64,000 bases of DNA from Paenibacillus prosopidis (GTDB lineage: Bacteria > Bacillota > Bacilli > Paenibacillales > Paenibacillaceae), in NCBI RefSeq assembly GCF_003337375.1, contig NZ_QPJD01000002.1, positions 186,001 to 250,000 of the forward strand, given 5' to 3'. Of the stretch, positions 14,941-25,046 are shown in pieces (within the stretch, counting starts at the first letter, position 1; each line of letters opens with the position of its first letter). Under the pieces are notes generated by a model that was given only the letters and a program-made list of their open reading frames with translations, was not told the DNA's origin and ran no database searches. The position numbers were made by a program, and so were the translations under genes.

Positions 14941-15807
14941 ATGTACATAGCAGATAAATGGAACGATTACGAGGTTATAGATACTGGAGACGGGGATAAG
15001 CTTGAGCGCTGGGGAAACTACACGCTTCGCCGTCCAGATCCGCAAATTATTTGGCCTATCGTAAATGAAACAGGTTTATGGAAAAAGGCCGACGGGCACT
15101 ATCACCGCAGCAGCGCTGGCGGCGGACAGTGGCAGATGAGTCCAAACCTGCCCGAACGCTGGACCATTTCATATGGCGAGCTTAACTTCCACATCAAACC
15201 AACAAATTTCAAGCATACAGGCTTATTTCCGGAGCAAGCGGTGAACTGGAGCTGGATGATGGACAAAATCAGATCAGCAGGCCGTCCGGTTCGAGTATTG
15301 AATCTATTTGCATATTCCGGTGGCGCGACCGTTGCAGCCGCTGCAGCCGGAGCTGAAGTTTGCCACGTCGACGCTGCAAAAGGAATGGTCCAGTGGGCCA
15401 AAGAAAACGCGCAATTGTCCGGGCTGGATTCAGCACCCATCCGTTATATTACGGATGATGTGTTCAAGTTCGTTCAGCGCGAGCAGCGCCGCGGCAAGCA
15501 ATATGATGCGATCATCATGGACCCGCCGTCATACGGACGCGGACCAAACGGCGAAACCTGGAAGCTGGAAGAAAACTTGTTCCCGTTTCTTCAATCCTGC
15601 ACATCGATTTTGTCAGATAATCCGTTATTTCTACTAATTAACTCCTATACGACCGGCTTATCTCCTTCCGTGCTGCATAATCTGCTGCATATGACGATGA
15701 AAGCCAAATACGGCGGTGAAATCAATTGCGGCGAGATCGGTTTGCCGATTACAAAGTCCGGCCTGAATTTACCTTGCGGAATTTTGGGACGATGGGAGTC
15801 TAAGTAA
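14941..15807 (+). CDS. Class I SAM-dependent methyltransferase (RlmI/COG1092-like)
   Basis: A 288-residue methyltransferase. The SAM-binding motif I is VLNLFAYSGGATVAAAAAGAEV, followed by HVDAAKGMVQWAKENA, and the catalytic-type motif is IIMDPPSYGRG. These match the RlmI/RlmK-type branch, whose members methylate rRNA cytosines or guanines, but this shorter form lacks an N-terminal PUA domain, so the target is not known. ATG at 14941 follows GGAAGGG by about 11 bases. An upstream in-frame start at 14857 would overlap the PAP2 start and is disfavoured. The stop overlaps the pseudouridine synthase start by one base (TAATG). Confidence 0.85.
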   Translation: MYIADKWNDYEVIDTGDGDKLERWGNYTLRRPDPQIIWPIVNETGLWKKADGHYHRSSAGGGQWQMSPNLPERWTISYGELNFHIKPTNFKHTGLFPEQAVNWSWMMDKIRSAGRPVRVLNLFAYSGGATVAAAAAGAEVCHVDAAKGMVQWAKENAQLSGLDSAPIRYITDDVFKFVQREQRRGKQYDAIIMDPPSYGRGPNGETWKLEENLFPFLQSCTSILSDNPLFLLINSYTTGLSPSVLHNLLHMTMKAKYGGEINCGEIGLPITKSGLNLPCGILGRWESK

Positions 15808-16550
15808 TGCCGATTCCGATTTTGTACGAGGATAATCACGTCCTGGCCGTCGTTAAGCCCCCAGGTGTTCTTTCGCAAGAGGATGAAACGGGCGATCCGG
15901 ATATGCTGACGCTGCTGAAGCAGGACTTGAAGGAACGCCATAACAAGCCGGGAAATGTGTTTCTCGGCTTGGTTCACCGGCTGGATCGCACGGTAGGCGG
16001 TGTCATGGTGTTTGCGAAAACATCGAAGTCAGCCTCCAGATTGTCAGAATCCGTACGCAGCCGCCATTTTGGCAAAACGTATGTATGCGTCGTTCAGGGA
16101 TGCCCTTCCGTACAGCAAGCTAAGCTTACGCATTATATCCGCAAGGACAATAAGCATAACCAAGTCACCGTTTATAATAAGCCTGCCGCTGAAGCGAAAG
16201 AAGCTATTTTAGAATACGAGGTTGCAGCAGTATCCGGACGATATACGCTGGTTGCCGTACGGCTGCATACCGGAAGGCCACACCAAATTAGAGCCCAAAT
16301 GGCGTATATTGGTTGTCCGCTCGTCGGAGATCTCAAGTACGGGGCGAAGCCTGCTGCAGGCATCTCCGACATCGCATTATGGTCGACATCGGTCTCCGTT
16401 CCGCATCCTGTCACTAAGGAAATGATAAGCTTCCACTCAATTCCCAGCGGCTCCAATGCTTGGAGCTGGTGGACTGACAAGCAGCTCAAATCCGCCTCCT
16501 ATATGCTAAACAGGGTGCATAAGGAAGGACGTGATGCAGATGCGCCGTAA
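15807..16550 (+). CDS. RluA-family RNA pseudouridine synthase
   Basis: A 247-residue enzyme that isomerises uridine to pseudouridine in RNA. The catalytic block is HRLDRTVGGVMVFAKT (catalytic Asp in HRLDR, near residue 53), with the later LHTGRPHQIRAQMAYIG block also conserved. No S4 domain is present, as in RluA-like short forms. Its substrate position (rRNA or tRNA) cannot be told from sequence. It is translationally coupled to the methyltransferase, suggesting a shared RNA-modification operon, and overlaps the start of the CapA-like gene by 17 bases. Confidence 0.9.
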   Translation: MPIPILYEDNHVLAVVKPPGVLSQEDETGDPDMLTLLKQDLKERHNKPGNVFLGLVHRLDRTVGGVMVFAKTSKSASRLSESVRSRHFGKTYVCVVQGCPSVQQAKLTHYIRKDNKHNQVTVYNKPAAEAKEAILEYEVAAVSGRYTLVAVRLHTGRPHQIRAQMAYIGCPLVGDLKYGAKPAAGISDIALWSTSVSVPHPVTKEMISFHSIPSGSNAWSWWTDKQLKSASYMLNRVHKEGRDADAP

Positions 16551-17784
16551 AAGGCACCGGTTGATCCAAGCTGTTTTATTAGTGCTATCTTTGATCGGAC
16601 TGCTCATCATATTTCTAATGCCCTCCTACAATGAGAGGACTAGAGTACCCGCATCGCCTACTCCTGCACATACAGCAGACGTAATAATGGTTTCTCCCAC
16701 CCCTTCGGCAACGGCAATTACACCTTCTGAAGCACCTCCGGAGCCTGTCTACGTAGATGCAGTATGGATGGGAGTAGGTGATATAATGATGCATTCACCG
16801 CAGCTTCCAGGCGCTTACGACAAAGCAAGTAACCGATATAACTTTGACCCTTTCTTTGCAGAAGTAAAACCGGTATTGAAGCAAGGCGATTGGGTTATTG
16901 CCAATTTAGAAACGCCGATAGCGGGAGCCGAATTCGGCTATAAAGGTTATCCTCTTTTCAACGCACCGGTCGAATTGGCAGAGGCGCTCAAAGCGGCCGG
17001 ATTCAATCTCATCACTACAGCGAACAATCACTCCCTTGACCAAGGGGAAAAAGGGCTGCTCCGTACATTGGAAAATTTGAAGACTGTCGGGCTGGAAACC
17101 GCAGGTACGGCTGCATCGCAAGAACAAGCAGATCGGCTATTGCTTTCAGAGAAGAACGGAATTGTTATGGGGCTGCTCTCATACACTTATGGAACAAACG
17201 GCATACAAGTGCCCACGGGCAAACCGTATCTGGTTTCGCTGATCGATGATCAAAAAATAATCGGGGATATAAAACGGTTAAAGGCAGCAGGGGCGGATTT
17301 CATAACGGTAGCGCTGCATTTCGGCACCGAGTATCAGACCACACCGAATGAAGAACAGAAGCGTTTAGCGAGATCGCTTATCGCTGCGGGCGCTGATATT
17401 ATAGCAGGTTCACATCCTCATGTCGTACAGCCATACGAGGTAGTCGAGACAACCGATGAGAACGGTAAAGCGAAAAAAGGACTTATCATTTATTCAATGG
17501 GCAACTTCATTTCTAATCAACGGGGCGATACGAAGGATTACGGAGTCATTTTCAAAGTGAATATACGTAAAAATATGACAGACGGTGCGGTGGAAATAAC
17601 CGAAATCGAGCCCATCCCGACCTGGGTTCACCGCTATAAGCCGGATCGCGCATTCCGTTACCGTATCCTGCCTATTGAACAAACGATTGCGGCTTCAACC
17701 GATTCATTGCTAACTCAAGCCGACTACGCCATGCTTCAGAAAGATTACGAGCTGCTTCGCAATCGGCTCGATTCAATGAAATAA
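16534..17784 (+). CDS. CapA-family (poly-gamma-glutamate-synthesis-like) extracellular protein
   Basis: A protein of about 416 residues with an N-terminal membrane anchor (residues 10-30), a Pro/Thr/Ser-rich spacer and a CapA-type calcineurin-like domain. Domain blocks are GVGDIMMHSPQ, VIANLETPIAG, TTANNHSLDQGEKG, GSHPHVVQPYE and SMGNFISNQ. The metal-binding residues of the phosphoesterase fold are in place. CapA proteins act in poly-gamma-glutamate capsule anchoring in Bacillus, but family members also exist in strains with no capsule genes, and no capB/capC neighbours are seen. AAGGAAGG (16521-16528) supports ATG at 16534; GTG at 16531 and ATG at 16540 are alternatives. Confidence 0.85.
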   Translation: MQMRRKRHRLIQAVLLVLSLIGLLIIFLMPSYNERTRVPASPTPAHTADVIMVSPTPSATAITPSEAPPEPVYVDAVWMGVGDIMMHSPQLPGAYDKASNRYNFDPFFAEVKPVLKQGDWVIANLETPIAGAEFGYKGYPLFNAPVELAEALKAAGFNLITTANNHSLDQGEKGLLRTLENLKTVGLETAGTAASQEQADRLLLSEKNGIVMGLLSYTYGTNGIQVPTGKPYLVSLIDDQKIIGDIKRLKAAGADFITVALHFGTEYQTTPNEEQKRLARSLIAAGADIIAGSHPHVVQPYEVVETTDENGKAKKGLIIYSMGNFISNQRGDTKDYGVIFKVNIRKNMTDGAVEITEIEPIPTWVHRYKPDRAFRYRILPIEQTIAASTDSLLTQADYAMLQKDYELLRNRLDSMK

Positions 17785-17805
17785 TCTGCTTTCCCGGCAT
17801 CTTCT

Positions 17806-18210
17806 CTACTGGTTTGCCACTTTGCCAAGCAGATAGACCAGCAGCTGCTGGTTATGGGAGGAGATGCGGTCCAGCGATTGCTCGATCATTTCGGTCCTAA
17901 TCGCTGAGCCGCGCTTTGCCTCCGCCTTTCCTTTCTCCGATACAGAAACCCATACGATTCTCCGGTCGTTATCATCCCTTGTCCTTTCAATCAGCTCATT
18001 GCGCTCCATCCTGTCAAGCAGCGTCGTAATAGCCGCAGGTGTAGTCGACAAATACTGGAGCAGATCGGACGGCTTCATTGGCTGATGCTGCAGAAGCAAT
18101 TCCAGCACGTTAAGCTGTCCTTCCGTCAATGGAGCAAGCGATTGTTCCAAATTGTTTTTCCAATCACGCGAAAGCCTCGTCCACAATCGAGTAAATTCAT
18201 CAGACACCAT
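17806..18210 (-). CDS. MarR-family transcriptional regulator
   Basis: A 134-residue winged-helix regulator with the MarR pattern: LTEGQLNVLELLLQHQPMKPSDLLQYLSTTPAAITTLLDRMERNELIERTRDDNDRRIVWVSVSEKGK holds the recognition helix and the wing (DDNDRR). MarR proteins usually repress nearby or own genes and respond to small aromatic ligands. The frame extends to TTG at 18234, but ATG at 18210 fits homologue length better. Its gene points toward the convergent CapA gene. The target is unknown. Confidence 0.85.
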   Translation of the reverse strand: MVSDEFTRLWTRLSRDWKNNLEQSLAPLTEGQLNVLELLLQHQPMKPSDLLQYLSTTPAAITTLLDRMERNELIERTRDDNDRRIVWVSVSEKGKAEAKRGSAIRTEMIEQSLDRISSHNQQLLVYLLGKVANQ

Positions 18211-18453
18211 ACTCTCACACCCATTCCCTGTCAATTTCCACCTTTTCGTTACTTATTATAGCAGTCTTTATTGTCGAATAAAAGATTAACAGGATTAATA
18301 ATTTGCGATATTAATCGATACATTTTCGAACGTTTTGACAGCATTAGACATACAATGTGGCGAAGGCCCAGCGCTATGTCTCTTCCCCCCGTTTAAACCC
18401 ATGCTTTCATAGCAAAAAGTTTACTGTGTAAACGGTTAAGGAGCGTGATCCCA

Positions 18454-18624
18454 ATGGACAACGATAGAAAAGCGGAAATCATTCGAAAAATAAAAGGCTA
18501 CGGCATCATAAAAGACCCACAATGGCTGGACCGCCCGGATGAGCTGGTGCCATTGTGGGTCATGCTGGAAGCTATACTGGAAGTGATTGAACGTTTCGAT
18601 CCGCCTAATCGCCCTTTTGACTGA
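18454..18624 (+). CDS. Small acidic/basic 56-residue protein, function unknown
   Basis: A 56-residue ORF supported by a good ribosome site (TAAGGAGCG, 18436-18444). The product is mostly helical and mixed-charge: [17 protein letters not shown] at the start, then [26 protein letters not shown]. No family is recognised. Its last 20 bases overlap the end of parC on the opposite strand, so the two genes are convergent. A palindrome GTTTACTGTGTAAAC (18420-18434) lies just upstream and may be an operator. Confidence 0.55.
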   Translation: MDNDRKAEIIRKIKGYGIIKDPQWLDRPDELVPLWVMLEAILEVIERFDPPNRPFD

Positions 18625-21067
18625 CGTCCGTCATTGAGCGTACCAGTGTGTTGATGATGACATCGTTCTTCTCTACAGGGAAAATTAATTTGCCTATCGC
18701 TTTACGTTCTTCAATTGGCGCTTTCTCCGAATCGGCAGTCAGTTTCGCTCCGGATGCGGTTATGGCGACGATTTCTTTTGTTTCCTTGCAATAGTATGCG
18801 GCTACAAGCGCGGCTCCGTTTGGTCTTACCCGTTTGCCTTCCTTGAACTCGAACGTTTGAACGCCCTTTCCGCCTCTGCCCTGGATAGGGTAATCCAGCA
18901 GCAGCGACCGCTTCGCATAGCCGATATCGGTAATGACGAGCAATTCGCCTTCATCTTCGGCCACCCATTCTGCCGCGATAAGCTCGTCTCCATCCTTAAG
19001 CTGTATCCCTCTGACGCCGGATGCTACTCTGCCCATCGGATTTACTTCCGATTCTGCAAACCTGATGCTCATCCCTTGCCTTGTAACGAGTAAAATTTGC
19101 CTGCTTCCATCACTGATAACGACCCGAATAACCTCGTCTCCGTCAGCTACCTTACATGCAGCTACCGCCGTTGATCTGGTCGTTGCATATTCCTTCAGTT
19201 CTGTCCGTTTGACCTGGCCCCGCTTCGTGATGAAAACAAGCGACGCGCTTGAAGATTGGATATCCTTGACAGGAATTACGCTTACGATTGAATCATCCTT
19301 CGGTATAGGCACAATGTTTACGATTGCTGTTCCTGTATCCTTCCACTTAAACTCTGGAATCTGATGGACAGGCAATAAGTAGTATTGACCTTTACGGGTG
19401 AACAACAGCAGATTATCGATCGTATTAACCTCGAGCAGCTCGCGGATAACGTCGCCTTCCTTAACGCCGGCGCTTTGCAGCTCTCCGCCTGATCTCGAGA
19501 AAGAAAGCATGCTGGTCCGCTTCACATAGCCTTCCTGACTAAGGGTTACGAGCACATCCTCCGGATTCACAAGCACCTCAAGATTTACTTTCAGCTCCTC
19601 GATTTCTCCACGAAGATCCGAACGGCGGTCAATGCCGTATTTGTTGCGAATTTCAAGCAGCTCATCCTTTATGACGCCGAGCAGCTTCTTCTCGCTTTCC
19701 AAGATAGATTTCAAATAAGCGATTTTCTTCAATGCTTCTTTAAGCTCTTTCTCGAGCGTCGTGATTTCCAGGTTTGTTAAGCGGTAAAGCTGCAGCGTCA
19801 ATATAGCGTCGGCTTGCCGTTCCGAAAACCCGAATTTCGCAACGAGATTGTCCTGCGCGTCAGCGCGGTTTTTAGATGCTTTAATGGTCGCGATGACTTC
19901 GTCTAATATATTAAGCGCCTTGACGAGCCCTTCGACCACATGAGCCCGGTCCTCAGCCTTCTCCAGGTCGTATTTCGTCCGGAACGTTACGACTTCCTTC
20001 TGATGCTCGATGTATGCGCTCAATATTTGCTTGATCCCGAGCTGCATAGGCGTTTTGTTCACGATTGCGACCATGTTGAAATTATAAGCCACTTGAAGAT
20101 CGGTTTTCTTAAACAAATAGGCTAAAATGCCCTGCGCGTCGGCATCCTTCTTAAATTCCACGACGATGCGAAGACCATTTCGGCCGCTCTCGTCGCGCAC
20201 TTCGGCGATTCCTTCAACCTTCTTCTCCAGCCGGATGTTTTCCATCGCGGTTACGAGACGTGACTTAACGACCTGATATGGAATTTCGGTTATGACAAGC
20301 TGCGACTTGCCTCCGCGCATATCTTCAATCTCCGTCTTTGCCCGAAGAAAAATACGGCCTTTGCCTGTTGCATACGCATCCCGTATGCCTTCCTCCCCCA
20401 TAATAATGCCGCCTGTCGGAAAGTCGGGGCCCTTCACAATAGCCATGATCTCTTCGAGCGACATCTCTGAACGGCTCATAAGCGCTATGCAGGCGTCGAT
20501 GACTTCGCGCAGGTTATGGGGCGGAATTTCCGTGGCAAAGCCGGCGGAGATGCCGCTGGTCCCGTTTACGAGCAAATTGGGGTACCGCGACGGCAGCACC
20601 ACCGGCTCCTTCGTCGTATTATCGAAATTGTCTTTAAATTGAACCGTTCGTTTATCGATATCCCGCAGCAGCTCCATCGCAATAGGCGATAAGCGAGCTT
20701 CCGTATAACGCATAGCAGCTGCCGGATCATCGTCCTGCGAACCCCAGTTACCGTGTCCATCTACAAGCGGATGTCCCATTTTCCATGGCTGCGCCATCCG
20801 TACCATGCCCTCATAGATAGACGAGTCGCCGTGCGGGTGATAATTACCCATGACGTCACCGACCGTTTTGGCCGATTTGCGATACTGCTTGTCCGGTGTG
20901 TTGCCCGAATCATACATCGCATACAGAATACGGCGCTGCACCGGCTTCAAGCCGTCGCGAACGTCGGGAATCGCGCGGTCCTGAATGATATACTTCGAAT
21001 AGCGCCCGAAGCGGTCTCCTACAACCTCTTCTAGAAACGCCGGCAAAAATTGTTCCAGGATACTCAT
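18605..21067 (-). CDS. parC: DNA topoisomerase IV subunit A
   Basis: An 820-residue topoisomerase IV A subunit that cuts and rejoins DNA to decatenate replicated chromosomes, working with ParE encoded upstream. The active tyrosine is Tyr121 in [11 protein letters not shown]. The quinolone-resistance region [11 protein letters not shown] has Ser82 and Glu86, equivalent to the sensitive Ser80/Glu84 of Staphylococcus GrlA. The C-terminal half has the GyrA-type beta-propeller repeats. Gene order parE then parC and the lack of a GyrA-box distinguish it from gyrA. ATG at 21067 is preceded by AAGGGGAG. Confidence 0.95.
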   Translation of the reverse strand: MSILEQFLPAFLEEVVGDRFGRYSKYIIQDRAIPDVRDGLKPVQRRILYAMYDSGNTPDKQYRKSAKTVGDVMGNYHPHGDSSIYEGMVRMAQPWKMGHPLVDGHGNWGSQDDDPAAAMRYTEARLSPIAMELLRDIDKRTVQFKDNFDNTTKEPVVLPSRYPNLLVNGTSGISAGFATEIPPHNLREVIDACIALMSRSEMSLEEIMAIVKGPDFPTGGIIMGEEGIRDAYATGKGRIFLRAKTEIEDMRGGKSQLVITEIPYQVVKSRLVTAMENIRLEKKVEGIAEVRDESGRNGLRIVVEFKKDADAQGILAYLFKKTDLQVAYNFNMVAIVNKTPMQLGIKQILSAYIEHQKEVVTFRTKYDLEKAEDRAHVVEGLVKALNILDEVIATIKASKNRADAQDNLVAKFGFSERQADAILTLQLYRLTNLEITTLEKELKEALKKIAYLKSILESEKKLLGVIKDELLEIRNKYGIDRRSDLRGEIEELKVNLEVLVNPEDVLVTLSQEGYVKRTSMLSFSRSGGELQSAGVKEGDVIRELLEVNTIDNLLLFTRKGQYYLLPVHQIPEFKWKDTGTAIVNIVPIPKDDSIVSVIPVKDIQSSSASLVFITKRGQVKRTELKEYATTRSTAVAACKVADGDEVIRVVISDGSRQILLVTRQGMSIRFAESEVNPMGRVASGVRGIQLKDGDELIAAEWVAEDEGELLVITDIGYAKRSLLLDYPIQGRGGKGVQTFEFKEGKRVRPNGAALVAAYYCKETKEIVAITASGAKLTADSEKAPIEERKAIGKLIFPVEKNDVIINTLVRSMTDVSQKGD

Positions 21068-21079
21068 GCAGAACTCCCC

Positions 21080-23050
21080 TTATTCCTCAAATTCCGTAAA
21101 GTCGACATTTTCAACAATCCACCGTTTGCGCGGATCGACCTTATCTCCCATAAGCGTCGATACTCTGCGCTCTGCTTTGGCCGCATCCTCGATCTGCACC
21201 TGAAGCAGCGTCCGTTTTTCCGGATCCATTGTCGTTTCCCACAACTGATCCGGATTCATTTCGCCAAGTCCCTTGTAACGTTGAAGGTCATAGTTTTTGC
21301 CGTATTCCTTCAAGTAGTTTTGCAGCTGCTCGTCCGTCCAAGCATAGCGGATCGTCTCGAGCTTACCGGACTTGCGGGTTATTTTGTACAAAGGCGGCTG
21401 TGCGATATACACGCGTCCCAAATCGATTAGCGGCTTCATATAGCGATAGAAAAAAGTAAGCAGCAGCACTTGAATATGTGCGCCGTCCGTATCCGCGTCC
21501 GTCATAATAATAATTTTATTATAGTTGCACTCTTCGGCTGCAAATTCGGAGCCGACACCGGCGCCGATCGCCGATATGATGGCTTTGTACTCGTCATTCT
21601 TCAAAATATCGAGAAGCTTAGCCTTCTCTGGATTCATCGGCTTGCCCTTTAGCGGCAATAACGCCTGATACTTCGAATCTCTGCCCTGCTTAGCTGATCC
21701 GCCGGCGGAATCACCCTCTACGATAAACAGCTCTGTACGGGTGTAATCCTTTGATTGCGCCGGTGTCAGCTTGCCATTCAGATTGGAGCTCTCGCTCTTC
21801 TTCTTGCCACTGCGAATTTCCTCACGGGCTTTACGCGCCGCTTCCCGCGCTTTGGACGCTTGCAGCGCTTTTTTGAGCAGCATTTGCGCCACTTGCGGAT
21901 TTTCCTCTAGAAAAACTTGCATTTTATCGGTCACAATAGCATCAACTGCACTCCGGGCCGATGCACTGCCGAGCTGATCCTTCGTTTGACCGACAAACTC
22001 CACTTCGGACATTTTTATATTAATAACGACCATCATACCTTCGCGCAAATCGTTGCCCTCAAGGTTTTTATCCTTTTCTTTGAGCATCGCCGCTTTGCGT
22101 GCATAGTCATTCATGACGCGGGTGTATGCGGTTTTGAAGCCGGTCTCATGCGTACCGCCGCCGCGCGTCGGGATGGAATTGACGAATGACGCAATCGTCT
22201 CGGTATACCCGTCATTGTACTGTAGAGCTACCTCGACTTCAATTTCATCTCGCTCGCCGGCAAAATGGATGACGTCATGCAGCACCGTTTTGTCTTCGTT
22301 CAAAAATTGCACGAATTGCCGCGCTCCGCCTTCATAGTGAAACACATCCTGCTTCCCGCTGCGGTCATCCTTAATCGATACCTTTAGTCCGGAATTCAGA
22401 AACGCAATTTCCTGCAGCCGTTCCGCCAAGGTGTCATAGCTGAGCGAAGTGCCGTTTTGAAAGACACGGCCGTCAGGTTTAAACGTTACCTTTGTTCCGG
22501 TCCGGTTCGTCGTTCCAATTACCTCTAAGCCGCGGACTGGCTCCCCCACATGCTCCTTGCCCGCTTCATCGATCCAATACTCGAACCGCTGCTTATGTAT
22601 TTTGCCGTCGCGGAAAATCTCTACCTCCAGCCATTCCGACAGCGCGTTCGTAACGGAAGCGCCTACGCCGTGCAAGCCGCCGGATTTCTTGTATCCGCCG
22701 CCTCCAAACTTGCCGCCTGCATGCAAAATCGTAAAAACGACCTGCGGCGTCGGTATGCCGGTCTTATGCATGCCGGTTGGAATTCCCCGGCCGTTATCGT
22801 GAACCGTCACTGAGCCGTTCTTATGCAGCGTAACTTCAATTGCGGAACAAAATTTAGCTAAATGCTCATCGACCGCATTATCGACAATTTCCCATACAAG
22901 GTGATGCAGACCTGAGCTGCTTGTACTTCCTATGTACATGCCCGGCCGTTTACGGACAGCTGTTAAGCCTTCAAGCACTTGTATATCATCGGCCTCGTAA
23001 TTTCGGTCTGCGGCCGCTGTATTTGCGAAAAGATCTATTTGCTCTGACAT
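21080..23050 (-). CDS. parE: DNA topoisomerase IV subunit B
   Basis: A 656-residue type IIA topoisomerase B subunit. The GHKL ATPase domain has VWEIVDNAVDEHLA and DNGRGIPTG. The TOPRIM domain has EGDSAGGSAKQGRD and the metal block DADTDGAHIQVLLLTFFYRYMKPL. The C-terminal RYKGLGEMNPDQLWETTMDPEKR is the conserved B-subunit tail. ATG at 23050 is chosen over GTG at 23074 because GGGGGG stands a few bases upstream. It precedes parC by 12 bases in an operon and hydrolyses ATP to drive the strand passage catalysed by ParC. Confidence 0.95.
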   Translation of the reverse strand: MSEQIDLFANTAAADRNYEADDIQVLEGLTAVRKRPGMYIGSTSSSGLHHLVWEIVDNAVDEHLAKFCSAIEVTLHKNGSVTVHDNGRGIPTGMHKTGIPTPQVVFTILHAGGKFGGGGYKKSGGLHGVGASVTNALSEWLEVEIFRDGKIHKQRFEYWIDEAGKEHVGEPVRGLEVIGTTNRTGTKVTFKPDGRVFQNGTSLSYDTLAERLQEIAFLNSGLKVSIKDDRSGKQDVFHYEGGARQFVQFLNEDKTVLHDVIHFAGERDEIEVEVALQYNDGYTETIASFVNSIPTRGGGTHETGFKTAYTRVMNDYARKAAMLKEKDKNLEGNDLREGMMVVINIKMSEVEFVGQTKDQLGSASARSAVDAIVTDKMQVFLEENPQVAQMLLKKALQASKAREAARKAREEIRSGKKKSESSNLNGKLTPAQSKDYTRTELFIVEGDSAGGSAKQGRDSKYQALLPLKGKPMNPEKAKLLDILKNDEYKAIISAIGAGVGSEFAAEECNYNKIIIMTDADTDGAHIQVLLLTFFYRYMKPLIDLGRVYIAQPPLYKITRKSGKLETIRYAWTDEQLQNYLKEYGKNYDLQRYKGLGEMNPDQLWETTMDPEKRTLLQVQIEDAAKAERRVSTLMGDKVDPRKRWIVENVDFTEFEE

Positions 23051-23096
23051 GAGCGCCCCCCAATCTGTAGTCACGTTTCCGTATCTTCAAGCTATT

Positions 23097-24083
23097 TTAA
23101 TTCAAGATGTCCTGTTTCGTAAAGACACCAAAGGAAACGACCAGCGCACATATCCCCCAAATCGCCAGAATAGTCAAGGAAAAAGGGAGTGACATTCCAT
23201 CAATAGGCGGCGGCGATCCATCCAAATAGCCGGTCAGCTTCAGGTTAACGGCAAACAAATATTTAGCGCTCGTCCAAGAGGAAGACATGCCTGATAAAAT
23301 GGTGCCGGCGATTACGGCCGCCATCATCGTCATCATGCTGGCTGCGGTGCTGCGTATCAGGACGGATACCATAAAGGCAAGCAGCGCTACGATCATAGCT
23401 GAATACCATGTCAGCCCCGCCTGCATCATCAAATATAGCCATTGCGGAATCGCATGCGCTCTGCTGCTGTCGACCACGGAGCCGGTTACTTGAAAACCGG
23501 TGAATACCGGCATCCCCCATCCACTATAACCGAAAAACAAGCCAGCTATTGCGTAGCAGAGTAAAACCGTCACCGCGACTGTAAGCGAAACATACATCGT
23601 TAACGCGCAAAGCTTGCTGAACAGCACCTTTGAACGCTTAACCGGCCTGGTGAGCAGCATTTTTATCGTACCCGTAGTGCGCTCCCCCGAAACAATGTCT
23701 GATCCGAGCGCCAGTACAAGCAGCGGAATGAAAAGCGATACCGCGTTATCAAGAAAGCTGCGCGTAAAGGTTACCCCGTTCGGCGCGCTAGGATTCACAT
23801 CATGGTCCAAATAGTACTGCAGCTGCTGCACGGCGACGCGTCTGCTGCGCTTCCATTCCTCTGGGACCCGGTCGCTCGACAGCGTGTTTTGAAAATCAGT
23901 GATTTGCTGCATAACCTGATTACGCCAATCCTTAAATTTAGCGGCATTGTTTTTCGCGACTTTCAGCTCAGCATACGTGAAAATCGGAATAAGCGCCAGC
24001 AAAATAAGCACGATGACAAAAAATCGTCTCTTCTTCCAGATTTTCAGTGTCTCATTCTCGATGAGAGGGATTATTTTAGGCAA
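23097..24083 (-). CDS. ABC-2 type transporter permease
   Basis: A 328-residue membrane protein with about six hydrophobic segments and the ABC-2 pattern GSDIVSGERTTGTIKMLLTRPVKRSKVLFSKL (near residues 130-160), as in BcrB/NatB-like exporters. The first segment (residues 18-38) is followed by a long extracytoplasmic loop. It starts at TTG 24083, overlapping the ATPase end by 8 bases, with GGAGGAAG as ribosome site. It pairs with the ATPase encoded upstream to export an unknown substrate such as a lipid, peptide or antibiotic. Confidence 0.85.
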   Translation of the reverse strand: MPKIIPLIENETLKIWKKRRFFVIVLILLALIPIFTYAELKVAKNNAAKFKDWRNQVMQQITDFQNTLSSDRVPEEWKRSRRVAVQQLQYYLDHDVNPSAPNGVTFTRSFLDNAVSLFIPLLVLALGSDIVSGERTTGTIKMLLTRPVKRSKVLFSKLCALTMYVSLTVAVTVLLCYAIAGLFFGYSGWGMPVFTGFQVTGSVVDSSRAHAIPQWLYLMMQAGLTWYSAMIVALLAFMVSVLIRSTAASMMTMMAAVIAGTILSGMSSSWTSAKYLFAVNLKLTGYLDGSPPPIDGMSLPFSLTILAIWGICALVVSFGVFTKQDILN

Positions 24084-25026
24084 GTTGTTCTTCCTCCGTC
24101 ATGCTAAGAAACAGCTCCTCCAGCGTTGGAGCTGCCTGATAAACCGATACGACTCCGATTTGCTGCATGACTAGCCGTTCGACCGTTTCCGGAATATGTG
24201 CGGACTGCATCGATGTAATAATAGCATCCGGCATCCCGGCTTTCAGGCTTTCTCCATGCCGAAGCGCGTCTGCATCAATGATTTCGATATTCAGGTCCTT
24301 TTGAAGCGCTTCCCTTCCTTGTAAGGTCTTATCAAGCTGCCATATAACATAGCCCTTTGCCTGCTTGACCAAATCATCCACTTTTCCTTCGGTAAGTATT
24401 CGCCCGCCGTTAATGATCGCGACCCGATCGCAAAGCAGTTGAATTTCGCTCAGTAAATGACTCGATATCAAAACACTAAGTCCTTCCGAGGAAAGCATTT
24501 TTACAAATTCACGCAGCTCCTTTATCCCTTTCGGATCAAGACCGTTCGTCGGCTCGTCTAGTATAAGAAGCTTAGGTTTTCCGAGCAGCGCCTGCGCAAT
24601 CCCAAGGCGCTGTCTCATGCCCAGGGAATAGGTTCTCACCTTGTCGTGAATACGCTCCTCAAGCTTTACGGTCCGAACGACCTCCTGTATACGCGGTACT
24701 CCGACTCCATCAAGCATGCGGGCAAAATGATCGAGATTTTCCCAGCCTGTTAAATAACTATAAACTTCCGGATTTTCAACGATACATCCTACATGCCGCA
24801 GCGCTTTCTCAGGCTCCTTCTGAACATGATATCCGCATATTCTCACTTCCCCGGATGTCGGTTTGATCAAATCTACGAGCATACGAATCGTTGTTGTTTT
24901 TCCTGAGCCGTTCGGGCCGAGGAATCCGAATATTTCTCCGGCTTGAACCTCGAAGCTGACATCGTGAATAATCGTCTTGCCGCGTATTTTTTTGTGAAGC
25001 CTCTTAACCGATAGGACGTTTTCCAT
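24076..25026 (-). CDS. ABC transporter ATPase, BcrA/DrrA-like
   Basis: A 316-residue ATPase with Walker A GPNGSGKTT, signature YSLGMRQRLGIAQAL, Walker B LLILDEPTNGLDPKG and a C-terminal extension typical of BcrA/DrrA-type exporters. It couples ATP hydrolysis to the ABC-2 permease just downstream. ATG at 25026 is supported by GGAGG 8 bases before it; a TTG at 25041 in the same frame overlaps that site. It is the middle gene of an operon with the SGNH hydrolase. Confidence 0.9.
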   Translation of the reverse strand: MENVLSVKRLHKKIRGKTIIHDVSFEVQAGEIFGFLGPNGSGKTTTIRMLVDLIKPTSGEVRICGYHVQKEPEKALRHVGCIVENPEVYSYLTGWENLDHFARMLDGVGVPRIQEVVRTVKLEERIHDKVRTYSLGMRQRLGIAQALLGKPKLLILDEPTNGLDPKGIKELREFVKMLSSEGLSVLISSHLLSEIQLLCDRVAIINGGRILTEGKVDDLVKQAKGYVIWQLDKTLQGREALQKDLNIEIIDADALRHGESLKAGMPDAIITSMQSAHIPETVERLVMQQIGVVSVYQAAPTLEELFLSMTEEEQLA

Positions 25027-25046
25027 GTTTGTTTCCTCCAACCTGA

